DNA of 41,879 nt from Flavobacteriaceae bacterium (GTDB lineage: Bacteria; Bacteroidota; Bacteroidia; Flavobacteriales; Flavobacteriaceae): positions 1 to 41,879 of the forward strand of contig CANBWX010000013.1 of assembly GCA_947373225.1 (NCBI GenBank), written 5' to 3'. Every line of letters begins with the position of its first letter. Within the stretch, counting starts at the first letter, position 1. Both the position numbers and the translations under genes were made by a program. Below are positions 33,844 through 41,879 of the stretch, in pieces. The notes under the pieces were generated by a model, which did not search any database, was not told the origin of the DNA, and worked only from the letters and a program-made list of their open reading frames with translations.

Positions 33844-35370
33844 TTATTGGTTAACAATTATCTGCATATCTTTCAATTGTTCCAAGTAATCTCTTTGGTT
33901 TGATAATCTGGGAATCTTGTGTTGTCCGCCCAGTTTGTCTTTGTCTTTTAGCCAATCATAAAATAAATTTTCACGTGCAATATTTACAACTAAAGGATTT
34001 AGAGTCATATTGTTGTAGCGCTTAGCTTCGTAATCCGAATTTAAAGACTGTAAAGTTTCGTCCAATACTTTTTGGAAATGGGCAATATCAGCTGGGTTTT
34101 TCCTGAATTCGATAATCCATTCGTGAGCTCCTTTTTCCTTGTCTTTCATAAAAACGGGCGCAACGGTATAATCGACCATTTCGGTTTCGGTAATTTGACA
34201 AGCTTTGGCAATAGCCTGATCGGTATTTTCGACCATTAACTCTTCGCCAAAAACATTGATATGATGTTTGGTTCTTCCCGTTACCCGAATTCGGTAAGGG
34301 TTCAATGAAGTAAATCGAACGGTGTCGCCTATTAAATAACGCCACAAACCTGAATTTGTGGTGATGACAATGGCATAATTTTTAAAAATTTCTACATCTG
34401 ATAATCGAATGACTTTTTGATTTGGTGTGCCAAAAGTGTCCATTGAAATGAATTCATAGAAAATTCCATAATCCAACATCAGCAACAAATCATTGGAATC
34501 ATTCAAATCCTGAATGGCAAAAAAACCTTCAGAAGCATTGTATATTTCGTAATATTTGAAATCGTTTTTGGGTAGAATTTTTTTGTATTGTTCCCGATAA
34601 GGCTCAAAATTAACACCTCCATGAAAATAAACTTCAAGGTTTGGCCAAACTTCCAGCAAATTTGCTTTCCCGGTTTCCTCGAGTAATTTATTTAATAAAA
34701 CTAACATCCACGAAGGAACTCCAGCAAAACTGGTTACGTTTTCGTTTTTTACTTCGTTTATTATCGCAGGAAGTTTGGTTTCCCAATCGCTCATCAACGA
34801 GGTTTTGTTATTTGGCGTGCTGCTAAATTCTGCCCAAATAGGCATGTTTTCAATTAATATAGCAGATAAATCGCCAAAAAAAGTATCGTTGTTTTCGTAA
34901 ATTTGGGAGCTTCCGCCAAGGCGAAGACTTTTACCCAAAAACATCTCGGAATTTTCATTGTTATTGAGGTACATGCATAATAAATCCTTGCTCCCTTTGT
35001 AATGGCAATCTTCTAATGCTTCGTAACTTACGGGGATAAATTTGCTTTTGGCATTGGTAGTTCCGCTTGATTTTGCAAACCATTTTATAGGTGTTTCCCA
35101 AAAAACATTTTGCTCGCCTTTTCGGGTGCGTTCTATCAACGGTTGCAATTCTTCGTAGGTCGAAACTGGGATTCTTTCGGAGAAAGTTGTATAAGAATTT
35201 ATCGAAGCATAATCATATTCTTGACCAATAACTGTGTTTTCGGCCGCCTTTATTAAATTCATCAATAATTCTTCCTGAACCTCATTGGGGTATTTAAGAA
35301 AAAGCTCGATTTGGTGAATCCTTTGCTTTAGAACCCATGAGGCAAATGAATTGATGATAGGTAGCGGCAT
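33844..35370 (-). CDS. GH3 auxin-responsive promoter family protein (acyl-acid-amido synthetase-like)
   Basis: A 508-residue member of the GH3 family, adenylate-forming enzymes related to plant acyl-acid-amido synthetases. In bacteria the substrate is not known. Visible family features are FAKSSGTTNAKSKFIP (about 108-123, the ATP-binding P-loop-like motif), YNASEGFFAIQD (near 278), and the VRLSDVEIF/LWRYLIGDTVRF/GRTKHHINVFGEE series toward the C-terminus. The start ATG lies 9 bases from a heptamer word array. The small lipoprotein gene follows immediately on the same strand. The adenylation chemistry is inferred from the family. Confidence 0.88.
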   Translation of the reverse strand: MPLPIINSFASWVLKQRIHQIELFLKYPNEVQEELLMNLIKAAENTVIGQEYDYASINSYTTFSERIPVSTYEELQPLIERTRKGEQNVFWETPIKWFAKSSGTTNAKSKFIPVSYEALEDCHYKGSKDLLCMYLNNNENSEMFLGKSLRLGGSSQIYENNDTFFGDLSAILIENMPIWAEFSSTPNNKTSLMSDWETKLPAIINEVKNENVTSFAGVPSWMLVLLNKLLEETGKANLLEVWPNLEVYFHGGVNFEPYREQYKKILPKNDFKYYEIYNASEGFFAIQDLNDSNDLLLMLDYGIFYEFISMDTFGTPNQKVIRLSDVEIFKNYAIVITTNSGLWRYLIGDTVRFTSLNPYRIRVTGRTKHHINVFGEELMVENTDQAIAKACQITETEMVDYTVAPVFMKDKEKGAHEWIIEFRKNPADIAHFQKVLDETLQSLNSDYEAKRYNNMTLNPLVVNIARENLFYDWLKDKDKLGGQHKIPRLSNQRDYLEQLKDMQIIVNQ

Positions 35371-35379
35371 GTTTTGGGG

Positions 35380-35414
35380 TTATGAATTATGAATTTTAAA
35401 TTATGAATTATAAC
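35380..35414. repeat. Heptamer word array upstream of the GH3 gene
   Basis: Five consecutive 7-base units on the + strand: TTATGAA, TTATGAA, TTTTAAA, TTATGAA, TTATAAC. The array is 9 bases from the GH3 start codon on the other strand. Together with the array at 35438-35472 it fills most of the 104-base divergent spacer. Confidence 0.7.
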
Positions 35415-35437
35415 TTTACCAAAAATAGCAATTTTTG

Positions 35438-35472
35438 TTAAACTTTAGACTCTAAACTTGAAACTTTAAACC
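35438..35472 (+). repeat. Heptamer word array abutting the DUF2797 gene
   Basis: Five consecutive 7-base units: TTAAACT, TTAGACT, CTAAACT, TGAAACT, TTAAACC. It ends 2 bases before the ATG of the DUF2797 gene, occupying the position of the ribosome-binding region and showing no Shine-Dalgarno sequence. Confidence 0.7.
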
Positions 35473-35474
35473 AA

Positions 35475-36269
35475 ATGACTTACGAAGGTGTACTTACTAA
35501 AATGCAAACTGAATTTGGAAATCCAATTCAATATTATTTGGTTTTTGAAAACAGTTTTTTGAATGTGAATCAATTACTTGGTAAAAATATCGAAATTGAT
35601 TTTGTGGGTTACCAATGTTTGAATTGTGGCAAAAAGAAGAAAATATATCGTCAGGGATTTTGTTATGAATGCTTTTATTCGAGTGCAGCTGTGGGTGATT
35701 GGATTATGAAACCCGAGTTAAGCACGGCACATCTTGGTATTCAAGACCGAGATTTAGTTTATGAAGAAAAAGTACAATTGCAGCCGCATATTGTTTATTT
35801 GGCTTTGTCAAGCGAAGTGAAAGTAGGAGTGACCCGAAAAACTCAAATGCCAACACGATGGATTGATCAAGGTGCCACGCAGGCTATTTCGATTGTGGAA
35901 GTTCCTAATCGCTACCTTGCAGGAATTACCGAAGTCGCCTTGAAAAATCATTATGCCGATAAAACGAATTGGCGTAAAATGCTCCAAAACGATGTGGTTC
36001 AAGTTGATTTGGTTGCCGAAAAATTAAAAGTTGAAAACTTAATTCCCAACGAAGTTCAGGAATATTTCTATTCACAAAAAAATGATTTATACGAAATGGA
36101 ATTCCCAGTTTTAGAATATCCAAAAAAAGTAAATAGTTTGAGTTTAGAAAAAACACCACATTTTCACGGAAAATTGACTGGAATAAAAGGGCAATATTTA
36201 ATTTTTGAAAACGGAACTGTTTTTAATGTTCGTAGTTCCGAAGGTTACGTGGTACGAATTAATGTGTAA
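35475..36269 (+). CDS. DUF2797 domain-containing protein
   Basis: A 264-residue cytoplasmic protein with a four-cysteine zinc-ribbon-like site (Cys48, Cys51, Cys63, Cys66 in QCLNCGKKK and GFCYECF) and the conserved tract AVGDWIMKPELSTAHLGIQDRD. The middle part (HIVYLALSSEVKVGVTRKTQMPTRWIDQGA) has a GIY-YIG-like flavour, with Tyr and Arg at the expected places. The function of DUF2797 is unknown; a nuclease or nucleic-acid role is a guess from these features. It ends 3 bases from the stop of the opposing LacI-family gene. Confidence 0.85.
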   Translation: MTYEGVLTKMQTEFGNPIQYYLVFENSFLNVNQLLGKNIEIDFVGYQCLNCGKKKKIYRQGFCYECFYSSAAVGDWIMKPELSTAHLGIQDRDLVYEEKVQLQPHIVYLALSSEVKVGVTRKTQMPTRWIDQGATQAISIVEVPNRYLAGITEVALKNHYADKTNWRKMLQNDVVQVDLVAEKLKVENLIPNEVQEYFYSQKNDLYEMEFPVLEYPKKVNSLSLEKTPHFHGKLTGIKGQYLIFENGTVFNVRSSEGYVVRINV

Positions 36270-36272
36270 TAT

Positions 36273-37292
36273 CTATGTCGATTCTCGTTCAATTATAAAA
36301 GTTGGGATTTCAATTATTTGGTGTGTCACTGGCTGTTTTGCTTTGGTTTTTCCAATTTCATCAATTAATATGGAAGCTGCTCTTTGACCAATATCAAATC
36401 CAGGTTGTTCAATTGAAGTTAAGGTAGGTGAAATTACAGTAGACATATACCAATTGCTAAAACCAAAAACAGCAATTTGTTTTGGAATTTTGATTTGCTT
36501 TTCATTGAAATATTTTATGATTCCTATGGCAACTAAATCAGTAATAGCAAAAATAGCATCCACATCATTGTGATCTTCAACAAGCTTTTTAGCATTTGCG
36601 TAACCATCTTCTAAATCTGAATTGTTATCACATAAATAAACTAAAGTAGGATCGTAAGGAATGTTATTGTCTTCCAATGCTTTTTTATAACCCAAAAAAC
36701 GGTCGATAGAATTTTGTGGCGTATAAGAACCTCTGAAATGAGCTATCTTTTTATAGCCTTTTTTGATCAAAAAAGTTACGGCATCATAAGCCGCTTTTCT
36801 GTCATTGATAATGACTTTGGAACAATTTACTGTTTTGGCAATCTTATCAAATAAAACTACTGGAGTATTGTTTTTTATAGTCTCGTTGATATGGGTAAAA
36901 TCATCTGTTTCGTTAGTGAGCGAAATCAAAATGCCATCTACTCTTTTTTGAATAAGTAAATCTAGTTGCTTTTTTTCAATCTCATATTTTTCATTCGATT
37001 GTAAAATAATGACGAGATAACCTCTGTTTTCAGCTTCCTGTAAAATGCCATTTAAAACAAGTGAAAAAAAGTGATGAACCATTGTCGGAATAATAACTCC
37101 GATGGTTTTTGTTTCATTCGTTCTAAGGTATACGGCATTTGCATTAGGCTTGTAATTCATGGTTTTTGCCATTTCAAGAACCTTTGTGCGAGTAGTTTCA
37201 CTAACGTCGGCGTAGCCTTTTAGGGCTTTTGAAACGGTTGTTACCGATATTCCTAATGCAGATGCAATGTCTATAAGTTTTGCGCTATTCAT
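36273..37292 (-). CDS. LacI-family transcriptional regulator
   Basis: A 339-residue regulator with an N-terminal helix-turn-helix (about 5-24, LIDIASALGISVTTVSKALK), the hinge region (NAVYLRTNET near 55) and a periplasmic-binding-protein-like sensor domain (TIGVIIPTMVHHFFSLVLNGI to the C-terminus). The sensor normally binds a sugar or sugar derivative. No sugar transport or catabolism genes are next to it, so its targets are elsewhere or it is autoregulatory. An odd palindrome AGGATcATCCT (37348-37358) lies 56 bases upstream and could be an operator, without other support. Confidence 0.92.
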   Translation of the reverse strand: MNSAKLIDIASALGISVTTVSKALKGYADVSETTRTKVLEMAKTMNYKPNANAVYLRTNETKTIGVIIPTMVHHFFSLVLNGILQEAENRGYLVIILQSNEKYEIEKKQLDLLIQKRVDGILISLTNETDDFTHINETIKNNTPVVLFDKIAKTVNCSKVIINDRKAAYDAVTFLIKKGYKKIAHFRGSYTPQNSIDRFLGYKKALEDNNIPYDPTLVYLCDNNSDLEDGYANAKKLVEDHNDVDAIFAITDLVAIGIIKYFNEKQIKIPKQIAVFGFSNWYMSTVISPTLTSIEQPGFDIGQRAASILIDEIGKTKAKQPVTHQIIEIPTFIIEREST

Positions 37293-37395
37293 TTAATAAA
37301 TGTAATGAAAATAATCAATCTTGAATAAGAATTTTAAGTTGATTTAAAGGATCATCCTAAAAAAATCATAACTACCTTTTTTTGTGGTTTTAAAC

Positions 37396-39969
37396 TTATT
37401 TCTTTTTATTGAATATACTATTTAGTAGGTCACTTGCTTTGGTTTTTATATCCTCTTTTGGAGTTACGGATTTAGCGGTGTCGTTTGATTTTTTTGTATT
37501 TTTATTAATAAAATCTGTCAGAGCTGAAGTTCCTTGTTTTAACAATTTGTCTTTTTGTTGTTTAACCAATTGATTGGTTAAGTTTGAAACAGCACCTTTC
37601 ACATCGGTCGAAATTTTTGGACTGCTAAAACTTCCTGTCAATAAAGCATTTATCGGAACATTTTGCAATTTTGCTGCGTCGGCTGGCGATAATTTCGAAA
37701 GCAAAGCATTCGCTTCAGTTCCAAGATATTTTGCAGGAACATCAAATTTTATGTTGTAATTCATACTTTGGTCAAAACCGTGAGTTCCTCCAATAGTTGC
37801 TTTTATCTCTTGGTATTTTATATCAAATGGTTTCACATTTACTTTTCCGTCCTTGAAAGTAAGTGCTACTTTTACATCGTTTAAATTCAGTTTATTTACA
37901 TCAAGGAATTTCACGTTTGAACTCAAAGCGGTTAACAAAGTTGAATTTTTAGCATTTATAGTTGTCGAAAGCAGTTGTCCCATCAAATCTCCGGTAAGCG
38001 TTTTTAGATCGGGCGACATCGTTTTGCCATCAAGATTTCCGTTCAGTTTAATGGTCGAATTTAGTTTTCCGTTTATGATTCCGGCAATTGGCGCAATCTT
38101 TTTAAGCATTTCCAATTGGGTAAAAGATTGCGCAATATCAACTTGATTCAACCCTAAATTCATGTCAAATATTGGTGTTTTTCCTTTGGTTGAAACAGAA
38201 CCATTAGTGCCAATTGTCCCTCCAAAAATGGATGATTTAATGTTTTCTAAAGTCACTTTTTCGTCCTTAACAATCAATTTTCCAGAAACGTCCTTCAACA
38301 TTAAATTGTCATACAAAACCGTATTGGCTTTGGCCGTAAGCGTACAATTCAAGAAAGCTGGAATTTTCATTGCGTCGGCTTTTTTAGCCTCTGTTTTTGC
38401 AGGTTCGCTCGTAGTCATAAAATCGCTAACTGCAATTTGATTAGAACTCATGTTGAAGTTTCCTTTTAATTCCTGATTTTTGAACATAAAACCATAGAAA
38501 TTATCTAAAACTCCCGTAACGCTAATGTCGCTTTTTCCGGTGGTTGCATTAAATTGTTTCAGGTTAATTTGACTTGGATTAAATTGAACCAAAGCATTGC
38601 TGATGTTCATAGATTTGCCATTTTCGTCCGCATATTTAAAGTCGGACAAACTCATGGTTCCCGCATTTTTTATGTTTTGATATTGGCTTTTTTCAACCGA
38701 TTGCATATCGAATTTAGTGGTTACATCGGCTTTTAGAATTCCTTCCATTGGCTTAGCCAATTTTATTGGATACGCTTTTGATAAATTTTCTAAATTAATG
38801 GTTCCTTTTAAAGCGGCGTCTACAATAGCATTTTGAGTGATGTTTCTAATGTTGGCTTTTGCATTAAATACATCCTGATCGATGGTGAAAGATAGTTTGT
38901 CAAGATTGACATAGGTGTCGTTCAAAACGCCAGTTTCATTGATGATTTTTGTGTCAATTACAATGTTTCGAACTGATTTTGGTAAATTTGGATATTGAAA
39001 GGAAGCATTGTTTGAAGCAATTTCAATATTAAATTTTGGTACTGTTTTATCCGAATACAATCCTTTGGCAAAGCCAATAACCGAAAAATCTCCTGTAGTT
39101 TTCACATTATCTAAACTTGCAGAATATTTCGCAGGAATTAATCCTAAGAAGTTTTTGAATGAAGCCGTTGGTGTTTTAAATTTCAAATCATATTCCTGAC
39201 CTCCGCCTTTAATCAATTTAATAAAACCATCAAATTCTAATGGTAATTGGTTGATTAAAGCTTTGTTTTCCTTGAAAGTGTATTTATTTTCCTTTAAATC
39301 AATTCCTATAACGGCATCCAAAGTCAAGGTTATGTTTTTCATATAATTGACTTTATCCAACGAAAGTGAAATTTTTGCCTTAGAAGTTGTTTTCAAATCC
39401 AATTTTTGAGCTGCAAAATCTCCAGCTCCTTCGTGATTCAAACTGTCGATTGTCATTTTTATTTTAGAAGTTTCATCAAAATACTTGAAGTTGAAATTCT
39501 CCATTTTGTAATTCTGGATTTTCAATGCTAGCGGTTTGCTTTTTGTCGTGTCTTTCACCGCGTTTTTCAGAGCGATATCAAAATTCCCGATTCCGTCTTT
39601 ATTGAAAATGATGTTTACATAACCATTTTTCGATGAAACACCTTGAATATTCATCGATTCGTCTTTTCCTTTAAAAAGTTCTTTGATAGACATTTCTAAA
39701 TTTAGCTCGCCTAACGAAACCAGAGTGTCACCTTCAAAAGGAGCTTTATTGATGATTATAAACTTAGTTAGTTTAACATTAGCATTAGGAAAATTTTTAA
39801 ATAAACTCAAATCAGCATCGGCAAAACTGACTTTTGCGTTAACTTTCTCGTTGATTGCACTTGCAATTTTAGCTTTTATTTGATCCTTAAAAAAATAAGG
39901 AATAGCGGATAAGGTGGCTACAAGTAAAACAATTAGAATTCCGGATATTTTTAATATTTTTTTAAACAT
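37396..39969 (-). CDS. AsmA-family protein
   Basis: A long envelope protein of the AsmA/TamB-like group, members of which are implicated in moving phospholipids to the outer membrane. I start at ATG 39969 (857 residues); the earlier ATG 40002 would add 11 residues before a typical N-terminal membrane anchor (MFKKILKISGILIVLLVATLSA). After the anchor the whole chain is made of beta-rich repeats (for example GNFDIALKNAVKDT, VTLENIKSSIFGGTIG), and the C-terminal part carries LLSKLSPADAAKLQNVPINA, then a Lys-rich tail. It lies downstream of sppA, but its promoter overlaps the sppA terminator. Confidence 0.88.
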   Translation of the reverse strand: MFKKILKISGILIVLLVATLSAIPYFFKDQIKAKIASAINEKVNAKVSFADADLSLFKNFPNANVKLTKFIIINKAPFEGDTLVSLGELNLEMSIKELFKGKDESMNIQGVSSKNGYVNIIFNKDGIGNFDIALKNAVKDTTKSKPLALKIQNYKMENFNFKYFDETSKIKMTIDSLNHEGAGDFAAQKLDLKTTSKAKISLSLDKVNYMKNITLTLDAVIGIDLKENKYTFKENKALINQLPLEFDGFIKLIKGGGQEYDLKFKTPTASFKNFLGLIPAKYSASLDNVKTTGDFSVIGFAKGLYSDKTVPKFNIEIASNNASFQYPNLPKSVRNIVIDTKIINETGVLNDTYVNLDKLSFTIDQDVFNAKANIRNITQNAIVDAALKGTINLENLSKAYPIKLAKPMEGILKADVTTKFDMQSVEKSQYQNIKNAGTMSLSDFKYADENGKSMNISNALVQFNPSQINLKQFNATTGKSDISVTGVLDNFYGFMFKNQELKGNFNMSSNQIAVSDFMTTSEPAKTEAKKADAMKIPAFLNCTLTAKANTVLYDNLMLKDVSGKLIVKDEKVTLENIKSSIFGGTIGTNGSVSTKGKTPIFDMNLGLNQVDIAQSFTQLEMLKKIAPIAGIINGKLNSTIKLNGNLDGKTMSPDLKTLTGDLMGQLLSTTINAKNSTLLTALSSNVKFLDVNKLNLNDVKVALTFKDGKVNVKPFDIKYQEIKATIGGTHGFDQSMNYNIKFDVPAKYLGTEANALLSKLSPADAAKLQNVPINALLTGSFSSPKISTDVKGAVSNLTNQLVKQQKDKLLKQGTSALTDFINKNTKKSNDTAKSVTPKEDIKTKASDLLNSIFNKKK

Positions 39970-40019
39970 GAGGGCTATTTTTGATTTTCTTATAATAAGC
40001 AAAGACCTTGCTTTTTATG

Positions 40020-40047
40020 CAAAAATAACATAAAAAAATCCGTTCAA
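40020..40047 (-). promoter_or_regulatory. Promoter of the AsmA-like gene, inside the sppA terminator
   Basis: TTG (40045-40047, minus strand) and TATTTTTG (40020-40027), 17 bases apart, fit the Bacteroidota consensus. The TTG lies within the perfect palindrome that ends the sppA transcript. The leader to the preferred ATG is about 50 bases. Confidence 0.6.
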
Positions 40048-40064
40048 GTAATTACTTGAACGGA
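40032..40064 (-). terminator. Terminator of sppA (26-bp perfect palindrome)
   Basis: TCCGTTCAAGTAA and its exact reverse complement meet with no spacer (40039-40064); the actual loop is a few bases at the centre. On the minus strand a run of seven T follows. It lies 24 bases after the sppA stop. Confidence 0.85.
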
Positions 40065-40088
40065 AAATTCTTATGCTTTTTGTTAAGT

Positions 40089-41849
40089 TTATTGAATACT
40101 AATCTCAAAAGGCATCATTGCCTGAACTCCTTTTTTAGATTGAACACGTTTTATTTGTTCCATTATTTTAAAGGTTTCCGTTCCAAATTCTTCTTTTATA
40201 AACGATTCTTTAGATTTTGCAAATGGTAAATGTTCCAGAATATCGTTGATGTTTTTTTCGTATTCTGGAAAGTTTTGAGTGCTGTAATTTTTTATTTTGG
40301 CTAAAGTCGCAGCTTCGTTTATAGCTTCGTTTATGCCACCAATTTTATCTACAAGTCCTATTTTTATAGCTTCAGAGCCAGACCAAACTCTGCCTTGAGC
40401 AATAGAATCTACTTGAGCGAATGTCATTTTTCGACCTTCGGCAACGTGCGTTACAAATGTTTTGTAAATATGCTCAACACCTTCAAGTGTAATGGCTTTG
40501 AATTTTTCGTCTAAAGGTAAAAACGGACTGTATTCGGCGGCGTTTTCATTTGTTTTTACTTGCTCTGTATGTAAACCAATTTTTGTTGCCAAAGGACTAA
40601 AATTAGGTAATATTCCAAAAACACCAATTGAACCAGTAATGGTGTTGTTTTCGGCAAAAATTTTGTTGGCATTACACGCAATATAATAGCCGCCAGAAGC
40701 TGCATAATTTCCCATAGAAACAACAACAGGTTTCACTTTTTTGGTCAATTCTATTTCTCTCCAAATTAAATCCGAAGTCAAAGCATTTCCACCAGGACTA
40801 TTAATTCGAAGCACAATTGCTTTTACATTCTTGTCTTTTCGAGCTTCGATCAACGAACGATTCATCGATATTTCGCCAATTGTATTTACATCACCTTCGC
40901 CACTTTTTATTTCGCCTTGTGCATAAATAATGGCGATTTTATCTTTCGTATCTGAGCTTTCAGACGTTGTTGTCATTTTTCGAGTATAATCCAAAATGCT
41001 CACTTTGTTGTAATCTTTGTCTTTATCAACTTTTAAAATTTGTCGGATGGCGTCATGATATACATCTTCATAAGCTACAACATCAACTAATTTTTCAGCT
41101 TTTGCCATTTCTGGAGTTCTTGCAAGAAGTCCGTTAGCAATTTCGTTCAATCGTGTAACCGAAATGTTTCTACTTTTCGAAATATCGGCAGTAACGGAAC
41201 TCCAAATCGAATTCAATAATGCTGAAGTTTGTTCTCTATTGGCATCGCTCATTTTGTTTTCTAGGAATGGCTCCACGGCACTTTTATATTTTCCGTGTCG
41301 AATAACTTCCATTTTAACACCCGTTTTTTCTTGTAAATCCTTGAAAAACATGATTTCGGCAGATAATCCTTTGAAATCAAAATCCCCAACCGGATTCAAG
41401 TAAATGGTATTCGCTACTGAATTCAAATAATATTCTTTTTGCGAATACGAATTGGCATAAGCCATAACGAATTTGCCTGATTTTTTGAAGCTTTCTAATG
41501 CATCACGCAATGTTTTTCTTTGCGCCATTCCTAATTCAGACTCGTCATTCAATATCGAAATTCCCTTGATGTCACTGTCTGTTTTTGCTTTTTCGATGGC
41601 GTTGATAACATCGATAAGACCTACTTTTTCGCCATCGGACAAAATCGACATCCAAGGATCTTTATATTTTCCAGCATAATCGTTTTTGATGTGTTCCAAA
41701 TTTAATTCGATAACCGAATTATCTCTTACCGCTATTTCTTCAGATTTGCCTCCAAAAACGGTTGCAATAATTATTATTCCGAAAACGAACATCATTATAA
41801 ATACAAATAAACCAACAATGGTTGCTAATACATTTCCTAAAAACTTCAT
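40089..41849 (-). CDS. sppA: Signal peptide peptidase SppA, long (67K) type
   Basis: Membrane-anchored serine protease that degrades cleaved signal peptides on the periplasmic side. The 586 residues contain one N-terminal helix (about 8-33), and two tandem S49 domains, as in E. coli SppA. The Ser/Lys dyad is split between them: Lys189 in GKYKSAVEPF and Ser385 in GNYAASGGYYIAC. The stretch LRINSPGGNALTSD (about 347-360) is also diagnostic. It is complete within the window; its promoter lies in or beyond the last 30 bases. Confidence 0.95.
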   Translation of the reverse strand: MKFLGNVLATIVGLFVFIMMFVFGIIIIATVFGGKSEEIAVRDNSVIELNLEHIKNDYAGKYKDPWMSILSDGEKVGLIDVINAIEKAKTDSDIKGISILNDESELGMAQRKTLRDALESFKKSGKFVMAYANSYSQKEYYLNSVANTIYLNPVGDFDFKGLSAEIMFFKDLQEKTGVKMEVIRHGKYKSAVEPFLENKMSDANREQTSALLNSIWSSVTADISKSRNISVTRLNEIANGLLARTPEMAKAEKLVDVVAYEDVYHDAIRQILKVDKDKDYNKVSILDYTRKMTTTSESSDTKDKIAIIYAQGEIKSGEGDVNTIGEISMNRSLIEARKDKNVKAIVLRINSPGGNALTSDLIWREIELTKKVKPVVVSMGNYAASGGYYIACNANKIFAENNTITGSIGVFGILPNFSPLATKIGLHTEQVKTNENAAEYSPFLPLDEKFKAITLEGVEHIYKTFVTHVAEGRKMTFAQVDSIAQGRVWSGSEAIKIGLVDKIGGINEAINEAATLAKIKNYSTQNFPEYEKNINDILEHLPFAKSKESFIKEEFGTETFKIMEQIKRVQSKKGVQAMMPFEISIQ

Positions 41850-41879
41850 AATTATATTTTTTTAATAAGTAGCAAAATG

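Noticed and set aside
37348..37358. LacI-family operator palindrome AGGATcATCCT
   Set aside because: Too short, off-pattern for LacI operators (no central CG) and single copy; kept only as a remark in the gene entry.

Overview
The window looks like a chromosomal segment of a Flavobacterium-like member of the Flavobacteriaceae (Bacteroidota). The reasons are its AT-rich composition, Bacteroidota-type promoter elements (TTG about 17-20 nt upstream of TAnnTTTG), few Shine-Dalgarno sequences, a PorP/SprF-type protein, a protein with a type IX secretion (T9SS) C-terminal sorting domain, a DUF6089 protein and Bacteroidota-style BamA/OmpH genes. I cannot name the species. I see no prophage, insertion sequence, CRISPR array, tRNA or rRNA. 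Almost all content is core genome.

Layout. Positions 128-7252 hold one + strand operon for a MacB-type tripartite efflux system: ATPase, two FtsX/MacB permeases, a periplasmic adaptor, a TolC-like outer-membrane factor and a second adaptor. It is followed by tsaB (tRNA t6A modification). Then come minus-strand mscS, a small amphipathic-helix protein and an Nfu-type Fe-S scaffold with a duplicated N-terminal domain. On the + strand are a PorP/SprF protein and a gamma-carbonic-anhydrase-like protein, facing minus-strand murI. From 19071 down to 12855 a minus-strand envelope-biogenesis operon runs promoter to terminator: DUF6089, uppS, bamA and two OmpH/Skp proteins, the first with a long charged repeat tail. 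Next are nadK and a CBS-domain gene (minus), then pdxJ, a large GH18-NodB-GT2 fusion protein and an alpha/beta hydrolase (+). After a small Lys-rich secreted protein and a T9SS cargo protein (minus) come a small membrane protein, trigger factor, clpP, clpX and serB (+). The right end carries a GH3-family enzyme followed by an unlisted 52-residue lipoprotein, a DUF2797 gene, a LacI-family regulator, an AsmA-like protein and sppA.

How the genes work together. Several modules concern the envelope: the efflux pump; the uppS-bamA-ompH operon (lipid carrier, outer-membrane protein insertion, chaperones); AsmA and SppA; and the fusion protein, which carries in one chain the activities of a polysaccharide synthase, deacetylase and glycosidase. 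Protein quality control is represented by tig, clpP and clpX.

The most interesting non-coding signal is a set of degenerate tandem 7- or 8-base 'word' arrays, each ending within 0-10 nt of a start codon (tsaB, nadK, clpX, GH3, DUF2797); three of them also fold into hairpins. Two further structured intergenic elements precede clpP and serB. These, the single-chain polysaccharide machine and the coupled small lipoprotein are the items I would check first.
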